A stretch of DNA of 6,639 bases from Vulcanimicrobiota bacterium (GTDB lineage Bacteria > Vulcanimicrobiota > Vulcanimicrobiia > Vulcanimicrobiales > Vulcanimicrobiaceae): NCBI GenBank assembly GCA_013289785.1, contig JABCZE010000094.1, positions 1-6,639 on the forward strand, written 5' to 3'. Below the pieces are notes generated by a model. That model saw only the letters and a program-made list of their open reading frames with translations. It did no database searches and was not told where the DNA came from. Numbering within the stretch: the stretch's first letter is position 1; the number at the start of each line of letters is the position of its first letter. Position numbers and translations under genes: made by a program. Positions 1-5,656 of the stretch are shown one piece after another.

Positions 1-870
1 GCGCCCGACCAGGCCCAGTATTACGACGTCGGCGGCGGCTGGTCGAATCAAACCTTCGGCTTTTTCGGCGCGACCCGCAAGGTCGGTGAGTACTACGATC
101 CTGTTGATGGATTCGTCTCGCATCCCGGCATCGCTGGTTATGCGCTCTACGCGGCAAAGATTTGGGACTTTGACGGGAACAGCGATCTCAAAGCGGTGGG
201 CGTGTCGGGATACATGGACCGCTACCAGGGGCCGATGATGGGAAGCGCGCAGAGCGACAACCAACTGCTGCTCGACGTCCTGACGAAGAACGCGCTGGAC
301 TTTCAGGTTTTTAGCGGGTCCAACTATTGGCGCTTCGGCGACCTACTGACGCCGATTTCGCAGAGCGCCGGGTTTTCGTTCACCTACGACAGCGGCTTAC
401 AGACGAACAATCCGGGGAACTTTCCTAATCACGGGACGTCGTCGACGCCTACGCAGATCAGCTACAACACGGGCAGGTATGGCACCGGGCGGCTCGACAC
501 GTGGTTTCGCACGACGACGATTCGCGTGGGCAATCGCGGGGCGCTGACGCTAGCCCTCGACGACACGGCGCAATGGTTGCCGGCTCCCGGGCCGGACAAC
601 ATTCAATGGTTCGAGAGCCTGAGCTACGCCTATCAGATCGGAAGCAACTCATCGTTCGCGGTCGGAATACGAGATGTGATCGGTAATCCACCGATCCCCA
701 ACGGCGGCGGCGATTGCATGGGCCGCTGCTCGAACGTTTCGGTCGCATACCACTTACGGTTGCGAACGAGCGAGCTCTACCTGGCCTACGGCAATCCCAA
801 CGCGCTCACGACGGTGCCGCAGGCGATTTTCAAAGTCATCTTCTACGCGGGAGCGCAAAAGGGAACGTAA
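1..870 (+). CDS. C-terminal part of a beta-barrel-like outer-membrane protein (DUF5916-like), 5' truncated
   Basis: The frame is open from the first base of the window to the TAA at 868-870, so the start lies upstream and 289 residues are visible. The visible part has no cytoplasmic-enzyme motif. It is rich in aromatic, Gly, Ser, Thr and Asn residues, with alternating patterns typical of amphipathic beta strands, and it ends in a strand-like stretch (AIFKVIFYAG) before the terminal residues AQKGT. The segment YYDPVDGFVS (residues 31-40) resembles the conserved 'D-F-N-P-x-x-G-F' region of DUF5916 C-terminal domains, which often follow a family 9 carbohydrate-binding-like domain in large outer-membrane proteins. 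The coding call is strong. The DUF5916 link is from memory of the family and only moderately sure. It could instead be another porin-like or TonB-independent barrel. No substrate can be inferred. Confidence 0.72.
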   Translation, partial: APDQAQYYDVGGGWSNQTFGFFGATRKVGEYYDPVDGFVSHPGIAGYALYAAKIWDFDGNSDLKAVGVSGYMDRYQGPMMGSAQSDNQLLLDVLTKNALDFQVFSGSNYWRFGDLLTPISQSAGFSFTYDSGLQTNNPGNFPNHGTSSTPTQISYNTGRYGTGRLDTWFRTTTIRVGNRGALTLALDDTAQWLPAPGPDNIQWFESLSYAYQIGSNSSFAVGIRDVIGNPPIPNGGGDCMGRCSNVSVAYHLRLRTSELYLAYGNPNALTTVPQAIFKVIFYAGAQKGT

Positions 871-951
871 GAGAGCAAACTGCTATTCGCTTGGTAACGC
901 TCAAGTGCCGAATTCGCTTCAGGTCATCCATCACAATGCCGGCGACGTAGA

Positions 952-977
952 CGTTACCGTTGGCATCGGCGGTAACG
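952..977. repeat. Perfect 8-bp inverted repeat upstream of the lipoprotein gene
   Basis: CGTTACCG (952-959) and CGGTAACG (970-977) are exact reverse complements separated by 10 bases. The element ends 32 bases before the lipoprotein start. It could be an operator or an RNA hairpin in the leader. It is not followed by a T-run, so an intrinsic terminator is unlikely. The octamer GGTAACGC in its right arm (971-978) also occurs at 893-900, in the same gap. Confidence 0.4.
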
Positions 978-997
978 CGCCAGCGCACCTTCTTGGT

Positions 998-1006
998 GGA
1001 GAGGAG
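998..1006 (+). promoter_or_regulatory. Ribosome-binding site that fixes the lipoprotein start at 1010
   Basis: The purine-rich run GGAGAGGAG lies immediately upstream of the ATG at 1010, with 3 bases between its end and the start codon; the core GGAGAGG has about 5. It supports this start over the ATG at 905. Confidence 0.7.
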
Positions 1007-1009
1007 CAA

Positions 1010-2311
1010 ATGACAATAAAAATTTCGATCGCGACCATTTTTGCAACAATTGCATTAGCAACCACTACCCTGCTTTCCGGCTGTGGTGGCGGCGCTTCGT
1101 CATCGAGCTTCGCCCCTTCCGCGTCAACCCAGCAGAGCACCACACAATCGGGGTCGACCGTACGATCGCAAGGAAGCGTCATGCACTATAATCTCGTCAC
1201 CCTCGACTCGCTCGGCGGAAGCGTTAGCTTCGCCATCAACGTCAACAGCAGCGGCCAAATCAGCGGCACGTCGCTGTTGAGCGGAAACGAAATCTTGCAC
1301 GCTCAGGTTTGGATAGACCCCCCTCGCACGATTGACCTCGGCACGCTGGGCGGCCCGAATAGCGCGATTTTCCAATATAACCATGGCCGCCCGGGCCAGT
1401 TCGTGGGCTGGTCCGAAACTTACGATACCGACCCCTACGGCGAAAACTACTGCGGTTTCGGCACGTCACACATTTGCCGCGGATTCAGCTGGCAGGACGG
1501 CAAGATGCGGTCGCTCCCGACGCTTGGGGGAAATAATGACCAGACCAACGACGTGAACAAGCGCGGCCAGATCGCCGGTGATTCGGAGACCAGCACCAAA
1601 GACTCGAGTTGCAAATCACCGCAAGTCTTTGACTTCCTCGGCGTCATTTGGCAGCCGGACGGCAAGATCACAACCCTGCCGCCGTACCCCGGCGATACCG
1701 TTTCGTACGCGTACACCCTTGACCAGTCCGGGCAGGATGCCGTTGGGAATTCAGGCTCGTGCGCCGCATCAACAGCTCACGCGCTGCTCTGGCGAAACGC
1801 CTCTTCACCGATCAACCTCGGCAGCCTCGGAGGCAACGAGGGCAACGTAGCGCTGGACATCAATAGCCGGGGTCAGGTCATTGGTAACTCCAACCTTTAC
1901 GGAAACATGGTAACTCATACGTTTCTGTGGCAGAGCGGCACGATGAGCGATCTTGGCACGTTGCCCGGCGACGCCGATAGCTTTGCCGGCGGGATCAACG
2001 ATAGGGGGCAAGTCGTCGGCGAATCGTGCGACGCTAGCGGAAACTGCCGAGGCTACCTCTGGCAGAAGGGGACGATGACCGATCTCAATACGTTCGTTCC
2101 GCCGAGCGATAACCTAAACGTGTTGTTTGGCAGCAACATTAACGACAGCGGAGAGATCACGGGAGCAACCGTTAACCAAACGGGCTTAGAGCGCGCGATC
2201 GTGTTGGTCCCTCACGGATCGGGCGACGTCTTGCGCATCGGCGTGCGGCGGCGACTTCTGAATCCCGGTGCCCGCTTCTGGGATCTTCGCAGAGCTGCAA
2301 TTCCGCAATAG
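1010..2311 (+). CDS. HAF-repeat lipoprotein, probable seven-repeat surface protein
   Basis: A 433-residue secreted lipoprotein. The ATG at 1010 is chosen because GGAGAGGAG lies just upstream (998-1006) and translation from it begins with a classic signal: basic start (MTIK), hydrophobic stretch, then lipobox LSGC with Cys25 as the lipidated residue. The in-frame ATG at 905 would bury this signal. A Ser/Thr/Gln-rich linker (about 28-55) precedes repeats opening near residues 65, 110, 169, 223, 270, 315 and 359. Each follows the HAF pattern: 'LGxLGG', then 'INxxGQVxGxS', then an aromatic-Leu-Trp stretch (for example HTFLWQSG), then 'M-x-D-L'. Seven copies of 45-59 residues would suit a seven-bladed beta-propeller, but that is inference. 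The family has no known enzymatic activity; a role at the cell surface is likely. The last 32 residues (from 402) are Arg-rich and unlike the repeats. Confidence 0.9.
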   Translation: MTIKISIATIFATIALATTTLLSGCGGGASSSSFAPSASTQQSTTQSGSTVRSQGSVMHYNLVTLDSLGGSVSFAINVNSSGQISGTSLLSGNEILHAQVWIDPPRTIDLGTLGGPNSAIFQYNHGRPGQFVGWSETYDTDPYGENYCGFGTSHICRGFSWQDGKMRSLPTLGGNNDQTNDVNKRGQIAGDSETSTKDSSCKSPQVFDFLGVIWQPDGKITTLPPYPGDTVSYAYTLDQSGQDAVGNSGSCAASTAHALLWRNASSPINLGSLGGNEGNVALDINSRGQVIGNSNLYGNMVTHTFLWQSGTMSDLGTLPGDADSFAGGINDRGQVVGESCDASGNCRGYLWQKGTMTDLNTFVPPSDNLNVLFGSNINDSGEITGATVNQTGLERAIVLVPHGSGDVLRIGVRRRLLNPGARFWDLRRAAIPQ

Positions 2312-2322
2312 CGCTTCGGCAA

Positions 2323-3060
2323 TCAGAGGCGGTTTACGTCGACGGGCGTCACCCGCCTCTGCTCGCCGCCGAAGACGTTCAATCGGCGAAGTTCGAGCAT
2401 CCAGCGCATCTGTCCCAAGAGTGACACATGAGAGGCGAAGACGTAGGCCAGAAATGCGATCGGGACGAGGACGACCGATAAAAGCGGCACAAAACTTGCG
2501 ATAGCTGCCGGCAGAAAGAAGCCAATAAAGAGAAGCTTCACCACGAGCTCGAGGAGGAAGAAGAAGCCCAAGGTCTCCCAGAAATGACCGGTCGTAATCT
2601 CCCAGGATTCGCCGAAGGGATTCTTTCCTTCGCCGAGCAGGTATGCCCACGTGGCCTGCGACCACTTCACGAACATCAGCACGCCCGGCACGATTAGAAA
2701 GATGAGGCCGACTTCGCTAACGACTCCGATCGCGATTCCAATTCCGATCATTCCTAGTATTCGCATGAAGGTCATCCGGAACTCGGGCCGCACGGTGCGC
2801 AGAACGGCCGGCAAGGCAAAAAAGACTGCGACGGCGCCGAGAACGTTGGCGGGCTGAACCGCCATCTGAACCTGCCACTGTTCCTGCGAGTTGGGGTCGG
2901 CGAGGTGCACGAACGGCACCGATAATCCGGCGAGAGCACCGATCGCAGCAAGAAGCCCATAGACGGACACGCGCGAGCGCATGATCGGCCACGCGTCGAC
3001 GAAGGCCCCTCGTACGATCTGCACCATGTCGGGTTGCGCGCTTTTCACACAGGCGGGCAT
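2323..3060 (-). CDS. Multi-pass inner-membrane protein, YciC / GPDPase-membrane-domain-like
   Basis: From the ATG at 3060 this gives 245 residues with about five hydrophobic segments (near 31-51, 71-89, 101-128, 160-190 and 191-212). Between the third and fourth comes IVPGVLMFVKWSQATWAYLL, then GKNPFGESWEITTGHFW. This matches the 'P-G-hydrophobic ... Ala/Ser-x-x-x-Ser-Trp-x-Leu-Thr-x-G-x-F-W' signature shared by YciC/UPF0259-like proteins and the membrane domain of glycerophosphodiester phosphodiesterases. No catalytic domain is attached, so the function is unknown; an envelope role is only a family-level guess. The start is uncertain: the frame stays open to 3303 but that part overlaps the peptidase gene and is basic and low quality. 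GTG 3093 and ATG 3027 are alternatives, and none has a strong ribosome-binding site. It follows the peptidase gene by 71 bases on the same strand and may be cotranscribed with it. Confidence 0.75.
   Translation of the reverse strand: MPACVKSAQPDMVQIVRGAFVDAWPIMRSRVSVYGLLAAIGALAGLSVPFVHLADPNSQEQWQVQMAVQPANVLGAVAVFFALPAVLRTVRPEFRMTFMRILGMIGIGIAIGVVSEVGLIFLIVPGVLMFVKWSQATWAYLLGEGKNPFGESWEITTGHFWETLGFFFLLELVVKLLFIGFFLPAAIASFVPLLSVVLVPIAFLAYVFASHVSLLGQMRWMLELRRLNVFGGEQRRVTPVDVNRL
2325..2360. terminator. Candidate hairpin at the convergent gene ends
   Basis: AGAGGCGG (2325-2332) pairs exactly with CCGCCTCT (2353-2360) across a 20-base loop. The stem lies inside the last codons of the minus-strand membrane protein gene and 14 bases past the stop of the lipoprotein gene. 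There is no T-run on either side, so it is at best a weak or bidirectional terminator, or simply an inverted repeat within coding sequence. Confidence 0.3.
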
Positions 3061-3131
3061 TCGACCGCCGTTTAGGCTGGCCTCTCGTTGCACGGAGCCA
3101 TCGCGCGCTCGGCCGGGGCCTGGACGCCGCC

Positions 3132-4001
3132 TTACTTCTGAATGGCGGCTTCGCTGACGATCCGCGTCAGCGTGCCGGGTTTGAAAGGTGATCGAAGAGC
3201 AACTTGCTGCAACAAAGCCTCCAACCCGAGCGTTCCGCCGAGCGAACACAGGCGAACCCACTTTTTGATTGCCGCAGTTCTGTCGGTTAGAGACTCGAGC
3301 CAAAGCTGCAGCGCGCAGCCGATCGCCAAAGCGTAATCGATGTAGTAGAAGGGAGCAGCGTAGACGTGGCGCTGCCGCTGCCAGCGCGCGCCGCTTTCGA
3401 GTGCTTTAATCCCGCCGGTGGTGCGCCACGGAATGTAGCGCCGTTCGACTTCAAGCCACATCTCGCAGCGCTCGCGAGGCGTCGCGGCGGGAGTTGTGTA
3501 TGCGAACTCCTGGAAATGATCGATTGCGGCAATGTACGGCAGCATTCCGATGAGATATCGCAGTTGCTGCGACTGGTAACGCTCCGAATCACGCTGAAAG
3601 ACACTATTGTAGAGCGGCTCCGCGAGCAGCTCCAGACCCATCGAGTGAATTTCGCCGATCTCACTGGTTGGAATGATTTGCTCGAGTGCGGGGTGGTGCC
3701 GGGATTGGTAGTTCTGGAAGGCATGACCCAGTTCGTGAACGACGGATCCCACGTTGCGAGAGGTCCCCGCGTAGTTGGCAAAAACAAACGGCATCGCGAC
3801 TTCGGGAAGAAACGTGCAAAAGGCGCCGCCCGCTTTACCCGTCCGATCCGATAAATCCATCAAGCCGCCGTCAACCATCTCCCGCAAGAAGTTCGCGAAC
3901 GTGGGGTGAATCGCGATGGCGCCGGAACGGAGGTTCAGAATCAGCGCCTCCGCAGTCGCGGGGGCCCGCGGCGCGGGGTAACCGATCGCGTAGCGCCTCA
4001 T
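3132..4001 (-). CDS. M3 family oligoendopeptidase, C-terminal catalytic fragment (frameshifted)
   Basis: This frame carries the zinc metalloprotease core of an M3B oligoendopeptidase, a cytosolic enzyme family that cleaves short peptides. HELGH (bases 3723-3737) supplies two zinc-binding His and the catalytic Glu. The segment SEIGEIHSM, about 20-29 residues on, supplies the third ligand, a Glu. Family hallmarks around it include GGAFCTFLP upstream, FVFANYAGTSRNV leading into the motif, and HVYAAPFYYIDYALA near the C-terminus, where His/Tyr residues help bind substrate. The ATG at 4001 is probably not a true start, because the first dozen residues are out-of-frame sequence and homologues carry a long N-terminal helical region that is found here in the other frame (ending at 3871). 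Fused at the G-run near 3960, the protein would be about 550 residues, normal for M3B, with HELGH near residue 350. Confidence 0.85.
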   Translation of the reverse strand: MRRYAIGYPAPRAPATAEALILNLRSGAIAIHPTFANFLREMVDGGLMDLSDRTGKAGGAFCTFLPEVAMPFVFANYAGTSRNVGSVVHELGHAFQNYQSRHHPALEQIIPTSEIGEIHSMGLELLAEPLYNSVFQRDSERYQSQQLRYLIGMLPYIAAIDHFQEFAYTTPAATPRERCEMWLEVERRYIPWRTTGGIKALESGARWQRQRHVYAAPFYYIDYALAIGCALQLWLESLTDRTAAIKKWVRLCSLGGTLGLEALLQQVALRSPFKPGTLTRIVSEAAIQK

Positions 4002-4785
4002 CCCACGGCATCAGCTCACTGACGCCGAGCGCGTCAGCTTGCTCTCGCGCGAACGTTTGGGCCAGCGGAACGATCGATTCGGCGATTTCGTCGCGAAACC
4101 GCGCGACCTGGCTCGGGCCATATTCCACTCGGCCTAATCGCTTATACGCCAGCGGCAGGTGGCTTTCGTAGCCGAGTTTGTGGGCCATCAACGTCCGGCA
4201 CCGGACAAGGTCGTCGAAGAGGGCATCCAGCTTCGTCAAGCACTTACTCAAAGCGTTCCATCCGGCACTGCTCGCCTCTCGCCGGAGCGCCTCATCGCCG
4301 TCCTCGGCAAATGAAGCGAGACCGGCGAGCGAGTACTCCCGACCGCGCAGCGGAGCCTTTATCGTGCCGATCAACTGGAAGTATTCGTCCGTCAACCGCG
4401 CTTCCAACGTCAGATCGTCTTGAATGGCCGGCGCGAACGTCGTGATGTCCGCTTCCCAGCGGGCGACCGTTGCCACTCCGACGATGCCTTGAACTACTCG
4501 GCGCCGCTCAGAAGCAAGCAGGTATGTTTTCAACTCGGCGTCATGCGCCTCATAAAACGGTAGCGTCTCTGCAAGCATTCGACCATTGGCCGCAGCGACG
4601 TCGTTGAAGACGTCCTGTCGCATTTCAAGATGAACGCGGGATTTCCAAGCGGCAACCGAACGCCGCAGCTTCTCCCATCGTTCAAAGACTTCGATCGGAT
4701 CGTTGCCCGCGTCCGCCCGAGTAAGATCCCGAAGCGCCGCGTATTCGACGGAGACCGAAGTCAAGTCAAAGGCAATCTCGTTCAC
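3871..4785 (-). CDS. M3 family oligoendopeptidase, N-terminal fragment (frameshifted)
   Basis: The N-terminal, helix-rich half of the same M3B oligoendopeptidase. It begins at GTG 4785; an in-frame TAA at 4792-4794 stops any extension, and the first in-frame ATG would fall about 55 residues in, inside conserved sequence. No good ribosome-binding site is seen. Segments such as VEYAALRDL, FERWEKLRRSVAAWKSRVHL and LMAHKLGYESHLPLAYKRLGR are typical of the region ahead of the catalytic core. Sense is lost after about residue 275 (MPWDEALRDRLPRAAGP); the last 29 or so residues, down to the TGA at 3871-3873, are Arg/Pro-rich out-of-frame product. On its own this fragment lacks the zinc site and would be inactive. 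It is divergent from arsR, separated by 137 bases. Confidence 0.8.
   Translation of the reverse strand: MNEIAFDLTSVSVEYAALRDLTRADAGNDPIEVFERWEKLRRSVAAWKSRVHLEMRQDVFNDVAAANGRMLAETLPFYEAHDAELKTYLLASERRRVVQGIVGVATVARWEADITTFAPAIQDDLTLEARLTDEYFQLIGTIKAPLRGREYSLAGLASFAEDGDEALRREASSAGWNALSKCLTKLDALFDDLVRCRTLMAHKLGYESHLPLAYKRLGRVEYGPSQVARFRDEIAESIVPLAQTFAREQADALGVSELMPWDEALRDRLPRAAGPRDCGGADSEPPFRRHRDSPHVRELLAGDG
3960..3964 (-). other. Frameshift site in the M3 oligoendopeptidase gene (five-G run)
   Basis: The two peptidase frames differ by +1 on the minus strand, and the switch must fall between 4010, after the TGA at 4011-4013 in the downstream frame, and 3871. Removing one base of the GGGGG run at 3960-3964 (CCCCC in the mRNA) joins the frames as ...PRAAGP-ATAEALILNL..., a smooth family-like sequence. 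A homopolymer miscall or a one-base insertion is the simplest explanation. Confidence 0.75.
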
Positions 4786-4882
4786 CCGTGGTTACACCCC
4801 ATGAGGAATCGCCTGGCCATCACTCTTCTAATCCAGCGCCCGACACGATCCGCCTGCTAAGGGCCGAGAAGCGGCCGGGTTG

Positions 4883-4906
4883 CTATATTGACAACATTCA
4901 ATATAG
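4883..4906. promoter_or_regulatory. Probable ArsR operator, perfect 9-6-9 palindrome
   Basis: CTATATTGA (4883-4891) and TCAATATAG (4898-4906) are exact reverse complements with a 6-base spacer. ArsR/SmtB dimers are known to bind AT-rich imperfect palindromes of this kind. It covers the -35 box and part of the promoter spacer, 16 bases before the arsR start, where bound repressor would block RNA polymerase. No second copy is visible in the window, which suggests a single-site autoregulated operon. Confidence 0.85.
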
Positions 4907-4916
4907 TGATTAACAT
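4888..4916 (+). promoter_or_regulatory. Sigma70-type promoter of the ars operon, possibly leaderless
   Basis: A perfect TTGACA -35 (4888-4893) is followed, after exactly 17 bases, by TAACAT (4911-4916; 4 of 6 matches to TATAAT). Transcription would start near 4922-4924, at or next to the arsR ATG at 4923. No ribosome-binding site lies before that ATG, so the mRNA may be leaderless. The -35 box lies within the operator palindrome. Confidence 0.7.
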
Positions 4917-4922
4917 CGAAAG

Positions 4923-5255
4923 ATGTCGATTCAGCGTTGCTGTCCGCCGGCAAAGCTCGTGAAACGGGACTTCGAACCCACAGCGGCGCTGTTCAAGGCC
5001 GTTGCCGATCCCTACCGCCTCACGATGCTGGCGACCCTCGCCGCGAACGTTCATGAAGTGTGCGTCTGCGATTTTACCGACGCGCTCCCATTGAACCAGC
5101 CGACGGTCTCGCATCACTTGCGGGTTTTGCGCGAGGCGGAGTTGGTAACGTTCGAACGCCGGGGGACTTGGGTCTACTACCGGCTAGCCGCCGGCGCTCT
5201 CGAACGTTTGAATGCCGCCTTAACCGCCGTCTTCCGAAAAAAGGTGCACGTATGA
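4923..5255 (+). CDS. arsR: ArsR-family arsenic-responsive repressor
   Basis: A 110-residue winged-helix repressor of the ArsR/SmtB family, a dimer that releases DNA on binding As(III) or related metalloids. The core matches the family: ALFKAVADPYRLTML (helix 1-2 region, residues 22-36), EVCVCDF with Cys47 and Cys49 (arsenic-binding helix), then the recognition helix QPTVSHHLRVLREAEL (59-74) and wing FERRGTWVYYRL. The third Cys of the E. coli-type CVCDLC site is Thr52 here. A Cys6-Cys7 pair near the N-terminus may join the site, as recalled for Corynebacterium glutamicum ArsR, which uses an N-terminal Cys pair plus a core Cys. The ATG at 4923 lacks a ribosome-binding site but lies at the predicted transcription start and retains the Cys pair. 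First gene of the operon; its TGA overlaps the arsI ATG. Confidence 0.95.
   Translation: MSIQRCCPPAKLVKRDFEPTAALFKAVADPYRLTMLATLAANVHEVCVCDFTDALPLNQPTVSHHLRVLREAELVTFERRGTWVYYRLAAGALERLNAALTAVFRKKVHV
5241..5246 (+). promoter_or_regulatory. Ribosome-binding site for arsI within the arsR end
   Basis: AAGGTG lies 5 bases before the ATG at 5252, inside the last arsR codons. Together with the ATGA overlap it fixes the arsI start there rather than at upstream in-frame codons that lie inside arsR. Confidence 0.55.
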
Positions 5256-5656
5256 AGACTCACCTTAACCTTGCGACGACCGACCTCGCCACAAGCATCA
5301 ACTTCTACTCGGTTCTGCTCGATGCCAAGCCGAAACGAGTGCTCGCGGATTATGCGCTCTTCGTTACCGACGAGCCTGCGCTCGAGCTTGCGCTCGATCT
5401 TACTGAATCGGTCGAGGCCACAACGGACGCCCACTACGGCATTTGCATGGAAAGTGTCGAGGAGGTCGACCGCGCCATTGCACGGCTGCAAAGCGCGGGC
5501 TTTGCCGTCTCGATCGAGCGCGAGCAGACCTGTTGCTACGCTAATCAAACCAAGGGGTGGGCCGTGGATCCTTCGGATCGAAGGTGGGAAGTCTATACCG
5601 TCCACGGCGAAGCCGCAGAACGTGACGGCGCCGATACTACCTGCTGCACCGCGTGA
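5252..5656 (+). CDS. arsI: ArsI-type C-As lyase (ArsI/CadI family, VOC fold)
   Basis: A 134-residue vicinal-oxygen-chelate enzyme. ArsI is a non-haem Fe(II) dioxygenase that cleaves the C-As bond of methylarsenite and aromatic arsenicals, yielding arsenite. The active-site residues known from Thermomonospora ArsI have counterparts here: iron ligands His4 (MKTHLNL), His61 (DAHYGICMES) and Glu113 (RWEVYTV), and the arsenic-binding vicinal pair Cys94-Cys95 (REQTCCYANQTKGW). Length is near the usual size. The start is the ATG overlapping the arsR stop (ATGA, 5252-5255). The protein ends TTCCTA, a second Cys pair (131-132) that might help capture metalloid. Its close relative CadI is named for cadmium induction, but the full His-His-Glu/Cys-Cys set and ars neighbours favour ArsI. 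Oxygen dependence implies an aerobic setting. Confidence 0.92.
   Translation: MKTHLNLATTDLATSINFYSVLLDAKPKRVLADYALFVTDEPALELALDLTESVEATTDAHYGICMESVEEVDRAIARLQSAGFAVSIEREQTCCYANQTKGWAVDPSDRRWEVYTVHGEAAERDGADTTCCTA

Larger units (their letters stand above)
871..1009. other. Intergenic gap between the barrel gene and the HAF lipoprotein gene
   Basis: This stretch of 139 bases lies between two plus-strand genes. It holds a perfect 8-bp inverted repeat (listed separately) and, just before the next start, a purine-rich ribosome-binding region. I see no convincing -35/-10 pair and no terminator with a U-tract. One minus-strand frame reads TADANGNVYVAG, a phrase like those in SBBP/NHL-type propeller repeats, but it is short and has no start or usable context. 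Confidence 0.5.
4786..4922. promoter_or_regulatory. Divergent intergenic control region, peptidase / arsR
   Basis: These 137 bases separate the leftward peptidase gene from the rightward ars operon. The arsR-proximal third is AT-rich and holds the promoter and operator described separately. The peptidase-proximal part shows no clear promoter for the minus strand, and no reading frame in the gap looks genuine. Confidence 0.7.

Noticed and set aside
905..1009. Extending the HAF lipoprotein gene to the in-frame ATG at 905
   Set aside because: This would place 35 non-hydrophobic residues before a clear lipoprotein signal, and the ribosome-binding site lies right before 1010.
871..1009. A minus-strand SBBP/NHL-like gene fragment
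   Set aside because: Only about a dozen residues look repeat-like, with no start codon and no flanking repeats; reported only as part of a low-interest finding.
2186..2665. A 159-codon minus-strand frame across the convergent junction
   Set aside because: It runs through the ends of two better-supported genes and is dominated by Arg, Leu and Ala with no motif.
3061..3303. Extending the YciC-like membrane protein to 3303
   Set aside because: The extra 81 residues overlap the conserved end of the peptidase gene and have the Arg/Ser/Gly composition of an out-of-frame shadow.
3366..3854. A 162-codon plus-strand reading frame opposite the peptidase gene
   Set aside because: It lies antisense to the conserved catalytic region with HELGH and has no recognisable motif or ribosome-binding site.
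3686..4171. A 161-codon plus-strand reading frame opposite the frameshift region
   Set aside because: Its composition is Arg/Ser-rich, it has no family character, and it is antisense to both peptidase fragments.
4862..4876. Small hairpin GGCCG-AGAAG-CGGCC before the ars promoter
   Set aside because: The stem is only five base pairs, has no T-run and lies upstream of the promoter, so no terminator or attenuator role is supported.
5060..5251. An upstream start for arsI inside arsR
   Set aside because: The VOC domain begins exactly at the ATG at 5252; the upstream in-frame residues are arsR sequence read out of frame.
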